Assembly: GCA_964398985.1 (NCBI GenBank) | Contig: CAYNOS010000006.1 | Span: 22,782-86,781 of the forward strand | Direction: 5' to 3' | Length of the DNA: 64,000 bases | Source: CAYMRL01 sp964398985 | GTDB taxonomy: Bacteria > Deinococcota > Deinococci > Deinococcales > Trueperaceae | Shown: piece after piece, positions 1 to 8,483 of the stretch | Position numbering within the stretch: the stretch's first letter is position 1 | Layout: each line of letters begins with the position of its first letter | The notes under the pieces: generated by a model | Told to the model about the DNA's origin: nothing | What the model saw: the letters and a program-made list of their open reading frames with translations, nothing else | Databases searched by the model: none | Translations under genes and position numbers: made by a program

Positions 1-1
1 C

Positions 2-432
2 GACGAGATGGAGAGGCGCACGCTCGCGTACTTCGACGAGATCGACGCGCTCGGCGGCGTCGAAGACGCCATCGAGGCCGGCTACTTCGCGCAGGAGATC
101 GGCGATGCCAGCTGGCGCCAACAGCGCGACATCGACGACAAGAAGAGGATCGTGGTGGGGGTGAACGCCTACGTGCAGGACCACCCCGAGGTGCCGATCC
201 AGCTCGTCGACCCCGCGGTGGCCAAGGTGCAAGCGGAGCGTCTCGAGCGGGTCCGCAGGGAGCGCGATCCGGAGGCGGCGGACGCCGCCCTCGCCAGCCT
301 GCGCCGGGCTGCCAAGGACGGCGCCAACACGATGCCCGCCTTCCTCCAGTGCGCCCACGCCTTCTGCACCTTGGGCGAGCAAATGGACGTGCTGCGCGAG
401 GTCTACGGCGTCTACCAGGAGCCGGTGCTGAT

Positions 433-436
<4 letters not shown>
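2..436 (+). CDS. Methylmalonyl-CoA mutase large (catalytic) subunit, C-terminal fragment
   Basis: Only the last 144 residues are inside the window; the reading frame runs in from the left edge, so the start is missing. The sequence matches the C-terminal end of the acyl-CoA mutase catalytic subunit (motifs GGVEDAIEAGYFAQEI and GVNAYVQ, and the family-typical ending in which the B12 domain is carried on a separate subunit). The enzyme interconverts methylmalonyl-CoA and succinyl-CoA in propionate and branched-chain amino acid breakdown. Its stop codon overlaps the ATG of the next gene (ATGA), which encodes the cobalamin-binding subunit, so the two are translationally coupled and presumably form one enzyme. 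A related mutase such as isobutyryl-CoA mutase cannot be excluded, because the substrate-determining residues lie in the missing part. Confidence 0.88.
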
Positions 437-858
<422 letters not shown>

Positions 859-902
859 CCTTGGTCGTGGCATATCTCATGACTTTCTCAGACAGCGCTT
901 GT

Positions 903-908
903 TAGATT
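903..908 (+). promoter_or_regulatory. Candidate -10 box (TAGATT) for the LysM/M23 gene
   Basis: A TANNNT box stands in the 137-base gap after the mutase genes. It would place the transcript start near 915 and give a leader of about 80 nt before the Shine-Dalgarno sequence of the next gene. No convincing -35 is seen, only a weak TGACTT-like stretch near 880. Confidence 0.35.
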
Positions 909-995
909 CGCCTGGTTACATCGCCAGTGCCAGCGCCGGAATCGGTGCACCACGGGCCGTGACCAGCGGCCCACCCCCGCGAAGGAGCCAAGCAG

Positions 996-1997
996 TTGCA
1001 TAGCCGCAGACACCTCAGCCTGCTTGCCCTGGTGGTGGTGTTGGCGCTCTTCGCGCAGTCAGCGGCGCAATCCTACGCGCTTCACGAGGTCCTCTCAGGG
1101 GAGTCGATCGGCTCGATAGCCAACCTCTACCGGCTCTCCAGCAGTGACATCCGCGAGGCCAACGGTCTCTCCGGCGACACGATTCATCCCGGCACCGTGC
1201 TCAGGGTCCCGTACGTAGCGGCCACCGGTGGTCCCGCCGAGGCCGGCCTCAGGCTCCCGCCGGGATTCCGCTGGCACGTGCTGGAGACAGGCGAGAACCT
1301 CAGCAGCGTCGCCGACCGCTACGGCATCAGCGTGACCGCGATGATCGGCGCCAACCCCGACATCTCCTCGATGGACCGGCTGCCAGCCGGCGTCGAACTG
1401 CTCATCCCGCCCGCCTCGGGACTGGTTGTCAAGCTGTCCTCCTACCCCTCGATCCTGGCGGTCATGGAGCAGCACGATCTCAGCGCGGCCGACATCGCCA
1501 GGGCCAACGCCTTGCGCTCGCCGTTCGACGTGACCCCCGACATGCTGCTGTTCCTGCCTGGCGTCGAGCCGACCGAAGCTCTCGCGCGCCTGCGCTTGGT
1601 CAGGGAAGAGGAGAACCGTTACGTCTGGCCGCTGCACGGGCGCCTGACGTCCTATTACGGCGCCCGCTACCTCGGCATGGGCACCTCGAACTTCCACCGC
1701 GGCATCGACATCGCGGCGCCCTCAGGCACTCCTGTCCGCGCCGCTCGCTCCGGCACCGTCGTGTATTCCGGTTGGTCGAACCAGGGCTACGGCAACCTGG
1801 TGAAGATCCGTCACGCCGGCGGCGCCGAGACCTGGTACGCGCACTTCAGTTCGATCGCGGTGGCGGTCGGGCAGTACGTCGATCAAGGCGATCTCGTCGG
1901 GCGCGTGGGATCTACCGGCCTGTCGACGGGTCCGCACCTGCACTTCGAGTTGCACGAGAACTCGCGAGCGGTGGACCCGCTGGCGATCCTGCGCTGA
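996..1997 (+). CDS. LysM-domain M23-family metallopeptidase (cell-wall hydrolase)
   Basis: The 333-residue protein has an N-terminal signal peptide (about 1-25), two clear LysM repeats (about 27-72 and 92-138), a third weaker LysM-like segment (about 145-190) and a C-terminal M23 peptidase domain (about 208-333). The zinc site is visible as H234xxxD238 (FHRGIDIAAP) and H314-L-H316 (HLHFEL). M23 enzymes cut peptide bridges of peptidoglycan, or act as division-linked activators when inactive; here the metal ligands are intact. Translation most likely starts at TTG 996, which has a good Shine-Dalgarno sequence (GAAGGAG, 981-987) eight bases upstream. It converges on the zinc-ribbon gene with a 30-base gap. 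Confidence 0.9.
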   Translation: MHSRRHLSLLALVVVLALFAQSAAQSYALHEVLSGESIGSIANLYRLSSSDIREANGLSGDTIHPGTVLRVPYVAATGGPAEAGLRLPPGFRWHVLETGENLSSVADRYGISVTAMIGANPDISSMDRLPAGVELLIPPASGLVVKLSSYPSILAVMEQHDLSAADIARANALRSPFDVTPDMLLFLPGVEPTEALARLRLVREEENRYVWPLHGRLTSYYGARYLGMGTSNFHRGIDIAAPSGTPVRAARSGTVVYSGWSNQGYGNLVKIRHAGGAETWYAHFSSIAVAVGQYVDQGDLVGRVGSTGLSTGPHLHFELHENSRAVDPLAILR

Positions 1998-2027
1998 CTG
2001 CGGCGGGTACGCCTCGCGGACGCTGCC

Positions 2028-2735
2028 TCAGGCTTCCGGCTCGCGATACCAGAGGATGCGGCCGCAGTTGGAGCAGCGCGTGATCCCGTTCCCCGAGCGC
2101 ACCTTCTGAACCACGTGCAGCGGCAGCTTGACGTTGCAGCCGCCACACTTCGCGTTGTCCACGATGTGCACGACCCCGACACCTTTGCGGGAGCGCCTGA
2201 CCTGCTCGTACTGCTTCAGCAGCGGAGCGTCGACGGTGCCCGCCAGAGCGTCGCGCTGGGTGCGCGTCTGGGCGATCCGCTCGTCGAGGCCGGCGACGCG
2301 TTGCTCCTCCAGCGCCTGCAGCTCTCGTAGCTCCGGAACCAGGCCTTCGAGCTCTTCCTTCAGCGCGCTCAGCTCCCCGCTGGCGTCCTCGAGCGCTTGC
2401 ATCAGAGGCAAGGTGTCCTCTTCGAGCTCCTGGGCCCTGGCGGCCATCTGCAGTTCCTGGTTCTGGTACTGCGAGGCTTCCTTGGGGCTGGAGGCCCTGA
2501 GAGCCGACTCCGAGGCGCTCTTGCGTCTCTCGCCCATGGCCTTGAGTTCGAACTCGTTGGCGTCGACGCGGCGTTGCAGGTCGGCGACTTCGAGCGACTT
2601 CCTGGCGGAGCTGGCCTCGAGCTGCTTGACGCGCTCCTGGAGCTCGGTCAGCTCGCTTGGCACCTGCGCGCGCTCGGCTTCGAGGCCGTCGATCGCGAGG
2701 TCGAATGCTTGAACTTCGGTCAGGGTCTGCAGCAT
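2028..2735 (-). CDS. Coiled-coil protein with C4 zinc ribbon
   Basis: The 235-residue protein is almost entirely a long charged heptad-rich coiled coil (about 1-180), ending in a C4 zinc ribbon with C197xxC200 and C221xxC224. This architecture matches the bacterial zf-RING_7 / CT398-like family, whose members are thought to be nucleic-acid or nucleotide-metabolism adaptors; no precise role is established. I chose ATG 2735, preceded by a GAAGG ribosome site, over a longer frame starting at 2933 because the extra N-terminus would run through the divergent promoter and lacks family character. Confidence 0.82.
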   Translation of the reverse strand: MLQTLTEVQAFDLAIDGLEAERAQVPSELTELQERVKQLEASSARKSLEVADLQRRVDANEFELKAMGERRKSASESALRASSPKEASQYQNQELQMAARAQELEEDTLPLMQALEDASGELSALKEELEGLVPELRELQALEEQRVAGLDERIAQTRTQRDALAGTVDAPLLKQYEQVRRSRKGVGVVHIVDNAKCGGCNVKLPLHVVQKVRSGNGITRCSNCGRILWYREPEA

Positions 2736-2822
2736 GGTGCCTTCAAGTAAAAGCCCCCGTCCGGCGCGTGCCGAGCGAGGGTCCTGGGTGCGCCGTAGGC
2801 GATGAATCGAGTCACGAGCGAA

Positions 2823-2828
2823 AGTGTA
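2823..2828 (-). promoter_or_regulatory. Candidate -10 box (TACACT) for the zinc-ribbon gene
   Basis: On the minus strand TACACT would give a transcript start near 2816 and a leader of about 80 nt. The box lies back to back with the predicted leaderless promoter of the plus-strand gene at 2860. Confidence 0.4.
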
Positions 2829-2847
2829 GCACGCTCGTCTCAGGCGG

Positions 2848-2853
2848 TAAGAT
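2848..2853 (+). promoter_or_regulatory. -10 box TAAGAT, predicted leaderless promoter
   Basis: The box ends six bases before GTG 2860, so the predicted transcript start coincides with the start codon. Confidence 0.6.
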
Positions 2854-2859
2854 GCCTCC

Positions 2860-3336
2860 GTGTTCGAGGACTCGCCCGAGGGATTCATGGCGCGCTGGCG
2901 TGCCCACGCCGTCGACGTCGAGTTCTTCGCCAAGACCGAGGGCAGCCCCCTGATCGAGTGTCGCGTCGGCGACGTCGTCCTTCAACTCTTCGAGCGAACC
3001 GGGCCTTATCTGGCGCATCCCGGCAGCGGGCGGCTGATCGTCAACCCGATAGCCACCAGCCTCGGCGTCGAGAGCGAGCCGGTGGCTCCAACCTTGGAGG
3101 TCGACGCGGTCAGCCGCATCAAGGCCGCGGGGCGGGTCCTGGAGGTCGATGGCCGCGTCGCGGTGATCGACGCCGGCATGCCGCTGGTCGTCTACAGCCT
3201 CGACCCGCTCCCGCCCGAGGTCACAGCCGGCGCCAGCGTCAACTTCGAGAGCCTGCCGCCGCTGCACGGCTTCGTGATGCCCGCGACCAGCAGCGCGCGG
3301 CGCCGCGACGGGCGTAGCACCGACGAGGATATCTGA
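2860..3336 (+). CDS. Conserved-looking hypothetical protein
   Basis: I do not recognise this 158-residue protein. It has no signal peptide or membrane segment. The sequence alternates short hydrophobic beta-like stretches with acidic turns, suggesting a small all-beta cytoplasmic fold, and ends in a basic, probably disordered tail. The GTG start at 2860 is supported by a TAAGAT box exactly six bases upstream, indicating a leaderless transcript. It is followed after 28 bases by the DUF512 gene, which has its own -10 box, so the two need not be functionally linked. Confidence 0.65.
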   Translation: MFEDSPEGFMARWRAHAVDVEFFAKTEGSPLIECRVGDVVLQLFERTGPYLAHPGSGRLIVNPIATSLGVESEPVAPTLEVDAVSRIKAAGRVLEVDGRVAVIDAGMPLVVYSLDPLPPEVTAGASVNFESLPPLHGFVMPATSSARRRDGRSTDEDI

Positions 3337-3350
3337 GAAGGGCCGTCTGC

Positions 3351-3356
3351 TAGACT
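3351..3356 (+). promoter_or_regulatory. -10 box TAGACT upstream of the DUF512 gene
   Basis: The box ends eight bases before GTG 3365; the predicted transcript starts within two bases of the start codon. Confidence 0.55.
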
Positions 3357-3364
3357 GCTCAGCC

Positions 3365-4780
3365 GTGCCGCGAGTCGTCCTCAGCCGCCAGCAACGCCCG
3401 CCTCTCGCCGTCACCCCGGCCAAGGTGCTGAGCGTCGCGCCGCTCTCGCCAGCCGCCGTTGCGGGAGTGCAGCCGGGCTGGGAGCTCCTGACGGTCAACG
3501 GCGCCGCCATCCCCGACGTGCTCGCGTACCGCCGCGAGCTGTCTGCCGGCAGGGCCACGCTCGAGGTCAGACCCGGCCCCGAAGGGCAGAGCAGCGTCTT
3601 CGAGGTCGACTGGGAGGAGCCCGGACTCGAGTTCGAGGACGTGATCTTCGACGGCATCCGGTTGTGCGCCAACCACTGCGACTTCTGCTACATCCACCAG
3701 ATGCCGAAAGGCATGCGCAAGAGCCTCTACATCATGGACGACGACTTCAGGACCAGCTTCCTGTACGGCTCGTTCGTGACCCTCTCCAACCTCGGCGAGG
3801 AGGACTTGGAGCGCATCGTCGACGAGCATCTCAGCCCGCTCTACGTGTCGGTCCACACCGTCGACGAGGACCTCAGGGCCGACCTGATGAAGTGGTGGCC
3901 CAACAAGGTTGCCTACACCGAAGCCACCAGCATCAGGAAGATGCTCGAACGCCTCGACTCGATCGACCTGTACACGCAGTTGGTGCTCGTGCCGGGTCGC
4001 AACGATGGTGACAGGCTCGATGACACGATCGCCTACCTCTCGTCGCTGCCCAACGTGAAGTCGCTCGCCGCCGTGCCGGTCGGCCTCACCGGCCACCGCT
4101 CGCACCTGGCGCACGTCGACAGCTACGAGCGGGCCTCGGCCGCCGACGTCCTGGAACGCATCGGGACCTGGCAGGAGCGCTTGCTGGCGGAGCGCGGAAC
4201 GCGCTTCGTGTTCGCGTCGGACGAGTTCTACCTGACCGCACACCGACCGCTGCCGTCCGCCGAGGCCTACGAGGGTTACCCGATGCTCGAGAACGGGGTC
4301 GGGATGGTGAGGGACTTCCTGACCGCCGAGCTGCCCGACCTGCCGAGCGCCGTGCCCGAGCCGGTCAAGGTGCTCGTCGCCACCGGCCGGCTGTTCGCGC
4401 CGGTCCTGCGCGAGGCGCTCGCCCCGTTGGCTGCCGTGGCCGGCCTCGCAGTCGAGGTTCGGGAGCTGACCAATCGCACCTTCGGCAGCGTCACCACGGT
4501 GGCCGGCCTGCTGGCCGGACGCGACGTTCTCGCCGGCGTGGCGCCGGGCGAAGCCGACCTGCTGCTGCTGTCACCCAACATGTTCAAGTACGGGACCGAG
4601 ACGATGCTCGACGACCGCACCCGCTCCGACCTGGAGAGCGAACTCGGGATGCGCGTCGCGGTCGGTGGCAAGAACCTCGGCGAGTTGTTCGAGACGGTGC
4701 TGGGTGGACGGCCCGCGAGCGAGCTGCCGAGCTTCGGGTTCTCGACCCACGCGATCAAGGAAGCGGCCAAGCAGCACTGA
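3365..4780 (+). CDS. DUF512 radical-SAM family protein with N-terminal PDZ-like domain
   Basis: The 471-residue protein has a PDZ-like N-terminus (about 15-75, LSPAAVAGVQPGWELLTVNG), a radical-SAM-like core carrying a cysteine cluster C101xxxC105xxC108, and a long C-terminal DUF512 region (about 250-455). This order is typical of a family widespread in Firmicutes and Deinococcota, often annotated as a putative Fe-S oxidoreductase; its substrate is unknown. The three cysteines needed for a SAM-binding 4Fe-4S cluster are present. Its GTG start follows a TAGACT box by eight bases. The UbiA gene follows with its own -10 box. Confidence 0.85.
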   Translation: MPRVVLSRQQRPPLAVTPAKVLSVAPLSPAAVAGVQPGWELLTVNGAAIPDVLAYRRELSAGRATLEVRPGPEGQSSVFEVDWEEPGLEFEDVIFDGIRLCANHCDFCYIHQMPKGMRKSLYIMDDDFRTSFLYGSFVTLSNLGEEDLERIVDEHLSPLYVSVHTVDEDLRADLMKWWPNKVAYTEATSIRKMLERLDSIDLYTQLVLVPGRNDGDRLDDTIAYLSSLPNVKSLAAVPVGLTGHRSHLAHVDSYERASAADVLERIGTWQERLLAERGTRFVFASDEFYLTAHRPLPSAEAYEGYPMLENGVGMVRDFLTAELPDLPSAVPEPVKVLVATGRLFAPVLREALAPLAAVAGLAVEVRELTNRTFGSVTTVAGLLAGRDVLAGVAPGEADLLLLSPNMFKYGTETMLDDRTRSDLESELGMRVAVGGKNLGELFETVLGGRPASELPSFGFSTHAIKEAAKQH

Positions 4781-4802
4781 GACCGGCGCGGTGGTCGCGG
4801 CG

Positions 4803-4808
4803 TAACAT
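4803..4808 (+). promoter_or_regulatory. -10 box TAACAT, predicted leaderless promoter
   Basis: The box ends six bases before GTG 4815, so transcript start and start codon should coincide. Confidence 0.6.
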
Positions 4809-4814
4809 GCGCGG

Positions 4815-5711
4815 GTGACAGCACGCGCCCCGAGCCGCCCGCGCCGGCTCGTCGACTACCTCGCGCTGGTGAAGATCGAGCACACGCTGTTCGCTCTGCC
4901 GTTCGCCTACGCCGCCATGTTGTTGGCGGCCGCCGGCTGGCCCGGCTGGCGCACGGCGCTGCTGGTCACGTTGGCGATGGTGGGTGCCCGCACCGCCGCC
5001 ATGGCCGCCAACCGCGTCATCGACGCCGCCATTGACGCTCGCAACCCGCGCACCGCCGGCCGCGAGATCCCGAGCGGCAAGCTGACGCGCTTCGACGGGG
5101 TGGTCGTCGCCGCCCTCGGCGTCGCCGCGCTCGTGTATGCGGGAGCCGCGCTCAACCGCCTGACGTTGGCGCTGTTGCCGGTGGCGCTGGCGTTCCTCAT
5201 CGCCTACCCGTACACCAAGCGCTTCACCTGGGCTTGCCATCTATGGCTGGGCGTGACCATCGGCGCAGCCGCAGCCGGTGGCTACATCGCGGTCACCGGC
5301 GCCTTCGACACCACGGCCGTGCTGCTGTGGATCGCGGTGGGCTGCTGGGTGGCCGGCTTCGACGTGGTGTACGCCCTGCTCGACCGCGAGTTCGACGTGC
5401 GCGCCGGCCTCCACAGCATCCCCGTTCGCTTCGGAGCGGACGGCGCCAAAGCCGCCGCCGGCCTCCTGTACGCCTTGGCGCTGGGGGCGTTGCTGCTGGT
5501 GTGGGCCGCCTACGACCAGGCCGCGACCGGCGCCCACCTCGCCTGGCCCTATCCGGCCGCGATCGCGGTGATGGCGCTCCTTCTGACCTGGCAGCTGAGG
5601 GTGCTGTTCGCCGGCGGCGCCGCGGCGGCCCTCGCAGCGTTCAACGCCAACTTGGTCGTTTCGCCGCTGATACTGACCGGCGTGGTCCTCGGTCTCCGTC
5701 TCGCTGGCTGA
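4815..5711 (+). CDS. UbiA-family aromatic prenyltransferase
   Basis: The 298-residue polytopic membrane protein shows both aspartate motifs of UbiA enzymes: N66RxxD70xxxD74 followed by NPRTA, and the second DVVYALLDREFD. It should attach a polyprenyl chain to an aromatic acid at the cytoplasmic membrane. In Deinococcota, which make menaquinone by the futalosine route, this family member is usually MqnP (menaquinone prenyltransferase); that assignment is inferred from lineage, since no other menaquinone genes are nearby. UbiA proper or a haem/tocopherol-type prenyltransferase is less likely from length and motif spacing. Confidence 0.85.
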   Translation: MTARAPSRPRRLVDYLALVKIEHTLFALPFAYAAMLLAAAGWPGWRTALLVTLAMVGARTAAMAANRVIDAAIDARNPRTAGREIPSGKLTRFDGVVVAALGVAALVYAGAALNRLTLALLPVALAFLIAYPYTKRFTWACHLWLGVTIGAAAAGGYIAVTGAFDTTAVLLWIAVGCWVAGFDVVYALLDREFDVRAGLHSIPVRFGADGAKAAAGLLYALALGALLLVWAAYDQAATGAHLAWPYPAAIAVMALLLTWQLRVLFAGGAAAALAAFNANLVVSPLILTGVVLGLRLAG

Positions 5712-5762
5712 AGGTTTTCTGCAATGTTCGCTGCCATTACCTGCACAGCAGGGGTGTGCGCA

Positions 5763-5768
5763 TAGTAT
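5763..5768 (+). promoter_or_regulatory. Candidate -10 box (TAGTAT) for the peptide transporter operon
   Basis: This box in the 169-base gap before the binding-protein gene would start transcription near 5775, giving a leader of about 105 nt. The gene itself has a strong Shine-Dalgarno site, so it is not leaderless. Confidence 0.45.
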
Positions 5769-5880
5769 CTTCGTAACAAGACCAGCGGCGGACTACCGCG
5801 AGGGCGCCCGCTAGTGGGTGTGTTGCGCGGACTCCAAGACGTCCGATGCTGTGCTTGTCCAAGTCCCGAAGGAGGAATTG

Positions 5881-7404
5881 ATGTCAAACCGTTACTCGAG
5901 GGTACTGCTGGCCGTTCTCGTAGGCGCCCTGCTGAGCGCCGCCGCGTTCGGCCAAAACCTGGTCGTGGCCCAAGGCACCGACCCCGTAACGCTCGACCCT
6001 CACAATTCGACCGACTCGCCCACCGCGACGGTCCTCAGCCACCTCTACGAGACGCTGTTCGAGCTCACCCCGAACGGTGAGATCGTCCCGCTGCTCGCCA
6101 CCGGCGCCGAGATGTCCGCCGACGGCATGAGCTGGACGGTCACCCTGCGCGAAGGCGTCACCTTCCACAACGGCGACCCCTTCAACGCCGAGGTGGTCAA
6201 GTACAGCATCGACCGCTTCCTCGAGCCCACCAACGCGTTCTCGTTCGCGTTCCTGCTCAACACCGTCGAAGAGGTCGAGGTCGTCGACGACTATACCGTC
6301 GTCTTCCACCTCCGGTCGACCTTCGCCCCCTTCCTGGCGCACCTGACGCACACCTCGATCGGGATGGTCAACCCGAACGTCGTGCCGCACGACCGCAACG
6401 CGTTCGACGAGAACAACCCCGTCGGCACCGGCCCGTTCCGCTTCGCCGGCTGGCAGCGCGGCGAGCGCGTCGACCTCGAGCGCAACCCCGACTACTGGGG
6501 CGAGCAGCCCGGCGTCGGCAGCGTCAGCTTCCTCAACGTCCCCGAGGACACCACCCGCATGGCGATGGTCGAGACCGGCCAGGCCCACGTGGCCGTACGC
6601 GTGCCGCCGCAGGACGTCGCCCGCCTCGATGCCAACCCCAACGTCACGATCCACAACGTCTCCGGTTTGAGGACCATCTACATCTACTTCAACCACCTCA
6701 TGGAGCCCTTCGACGACGTCCGCGTGCGCCAGGCGCTCAACTACGCCGTCGACAAGGAAGAGATCGTCGAGTTCGTGATGGGCGGCGCCGCCCGCGTCAG
6801 CGATGCTCCGGTCGCTCCGGGCATCTTCGGTTACACGCCGGTCGGTCCTTACGAGTACGACCCCGAGCGCGCCCGCCAGCTCCTCGCCGAAGCCGGCTTC
6901 TCCGATGGCTTGACGATCGAGCTGTGGAGCCCGACCGGCCGCTACCCGCAGGACATCCAGGTCACTCAGGCGATCCAGGGGCAGCTGGCCGAGGTCGGAG
7001 TCACGGCCGAGATCACCAGCATCGACTGGGCCGCGTACCTCGAAGCGACCTCGCAGCCGGCCGAAAGCACCCGCGTGCCCGTGGCCCTGCTCGGCTGGGG
7101 CACCGTCACCGGTGACTCGGACTACGGCCTCTACGCGCTGTTCCACAGCAGCCAAGCTCCGAACCCGAACCGTGCCTTCTACAGCAACAACATGGTCGAC
7201 TCGTTGCTCGACGAGGCGCGCACCAGCCCGGACACCAACCTGCGTCAGCAGCTCTACGCAGACGCGATGGAGATCATCTGGAACGACGCTCCGTGGCTGT
7301 TCCTATACAGCGAGAGCCAGGTCGTCGCCATCCGCGACGACGTCAACGGCTTCGTCGTGCACCCGACCGAACGCTTCCTTGCCAACAACGCCTCGTTCCG
7401 CTAA
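5881..7404 (+). CDS. ABC transporter substrate-binding protein, family 5 (peptide/oligopeptide type)
   Basis: The 507-residue protein begins with a signal peptide (about 1-22, ending AAAFGQ) and continues with the family-5 solute-binding fold: the N-terminal PVTLDPHNSTD, the MSWTVTLREGVTFHNGDPF signature, and the conserved C-terminal DAPWLFLYSE segment. The family captures di- or oligopeptides, nickel or other solutes outside the membrane. There is no lipobox, so it is probably secreted and cleaved by signal peptidase I. ATG 5881 is preferred over an upstream in-frame ATG (5818) because AAGGAGG (5869-5875) stands five bases before it and the signal peptide begins there. Two permease genes follow after a hairpin-containing gap. 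Confidence 0.9.
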   Translation: MSNRYSRVLLAVLVGALLSAAAFGQNLVVAQGTDPVTLDPHNSTDSPTATVLSHLYETLFELTPNGEIVPLLATGAEMSADGMSWTVTLREGVTFHNGDPFNAEVVKYSIDRFLEPTNAFSFAFLLNTVEEVEVVDDYTVVFHLRSTFAPFLAHLTHTSIGMVNPNVVPHDRNAFDENNPVGTGPFRFAGWQRGERVDLERNPDYWGEQPGVGSVSFLNVPEDTTRMAMVETGQAHVAVRVPPQDVARLDANPNVTIHNVSGLRTIYIYFNHLMEPFDDVRVRQALNYAVDKEEIVEFVMGGAARVSDAPVAPGIFGYTPVGPYEYDPERARQLLAEAGFSDGLTIELWSPTGRYPQDIQVTQAIQGQLAEVGVTAEITSIDWAAYLEATSQPAESTRVPVALLGWGTVTGDSDYGLYALFHSSQAPNPNRAFYSNNMVDSLLDEARTSPDTNLRQQLYADAMEIIWNDAPWLFLYSESQVVAIRDDVNGFVVHPTERFLANNASFR

Positions 7405-7455
7405 GCGGTAGCGAAGGCGTCAACAGCGCGTAAGGTCTGAACACCTCCCGCCTGG

Positions 7456-7500
7456 CGGCGGGGACTCAAGGGACCCAGCGATTCGGTTCCCTCCCCGCCG
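7456..7500 (+). promoter_or_regulatory. Intercistronic hairpin between binding-protein and permease genes
   Basis: CGGCGGGG at 7456-7463 pairs perfectly with CCCCGCCG at 7493-7500, and an inner AGGGACC/GGTTCCCT stem extends it. No T-run follows, so it is not a classical terminator. Such hairpins commonly stabilise or attenuate the message so that the binding protein is made in excess over the permeases. Confidence 0.6.
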
Positions 7501-7562
7501 CGGGCGTGAGCGCCTGCAAGCGCAAGAACTATCTAAACGTCAGATCTCCTATGAGGTGACTT

Positions 7563-8483
7563 GTGCTCCAGTACACGATCAGGCGCGCCCTGGTCGCACT
7601 CCCGACCTTGTTCGGGGTCCTCATCATCGTGTTCGCGATGGTGCGCCTCGCGCCCGGCGACCCGGCCGTGCTGATGGCCGGCGAGTTCGCCGATGCCGTC
7701 ACGATCGAGCGGATCCGTGTCCGCTTCGGACTCGACCGTTCGCCCGTCGAGCAGTTCGGGCTTTTCATCGGTGGCATCGCGCAGGGCGACCTGGGGCGGT
7801 CGACACGCACCGACAGGTTGGTAACGCAGGACTTGGCGACGTACTTCCCCAACACGCTGGAGTTGGCGCTCGGCGCGATGATCGTGGCGCTCGCCATCGG
7901 GATACCGGCGGGGGTGCTGTCTGCGGTGCGACCCAACGGCGCCGTCGACTTCGTAGTAACGACCGTCGCGCTGCTTGGCGTCTCGATGCCGGTCTTCTGG
8001 TTCGGGCTCTTGGCGATTCTGATCTTCTCGGTCCAACTCGGCTGGTTCCCGGTCGCCGGACGCGGCACGTTCACGCACCTGGTGCTGCCGGCGATCACGC
8101 TGGGAGTGTCGAGCACCGCGATCATCGCGCGCATGACGCGCTCCTCGATGCTCGAAGTGCTCAACCAGGACCTGGTTCGCACCGCGCGTGCCAAGGGCCT
8201 GAAAGAGTCCGGCGTGGTGTTGAAGCACGCCTTGCGCAACGCTCTCGTGCCGGTCGTCACAGTGGTGGGACTGCAGTTCGGCTCGCTGATGGCCGGAGCC
8301 GTCATCACCGAGACCGTGTTCACCTGGCCTGGCATCGGGCGTCTGCTCGTCGACTCGATCCGCGCCCGCGACTACCCGGTGGTCCAGGGTGCGGTGCTGT
8401 TGATCGCCGTGTCGTTCGTGGTGGTCAACCTCCTCGTCGACCTGGTGTACGGGTTCATCGATCCGAGGATCCGCTATGACTGA
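7563..8483 (+). CDS. ABC transporter permease, DppB/OppB type
   Basis: The 306-residue protein has the six-helix DppB layout, beginning with the family-typical YTIRRALVALPTLFGV and carrying the conserved APGDPA after helix 1 and an EAA loop near residues 200-220 (RTARAKGL...HALRNAL) that contacts the ATPase. It would form the membrane channel with the next gene product. The start is GTG 7563 with AGGTGA a few bases upstream. It overlaps the next gene by eight bases. Confidence 0.9.
   Translation: MLQYTIRRALVALPTLFGVLIIVFAMVRLAPGDPAVLMAGEFADAVTIERIRVRFGLDRSPVEQFGLFIGGIAQGDLGRSTRTDRLVTQDLATYFPNTLELALGAMIVALAIGIPAGVLSAVRPNGAVDFVVTTVALLGVSMPVFWFGLLAILIFSVQLGWFPVAGRGTFTHLVLPAITLGVSSTAIIARMTRSSMLEVLNQDLVRTARAKGLKESGVVLKHALRNALVPVVTVVGLQFGSLMAGAVITETVFTWPGIGRLLVDSIRARDYPVVQGAVLLIAVSFVVVNLLVDLVYGFIDPRIRYD

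Noticed and set aside
7456..7500. Hairpin as a rho-independent terminator
   Set aside because: There is no T-run after the stem and the next gene belongs to the same transport system.
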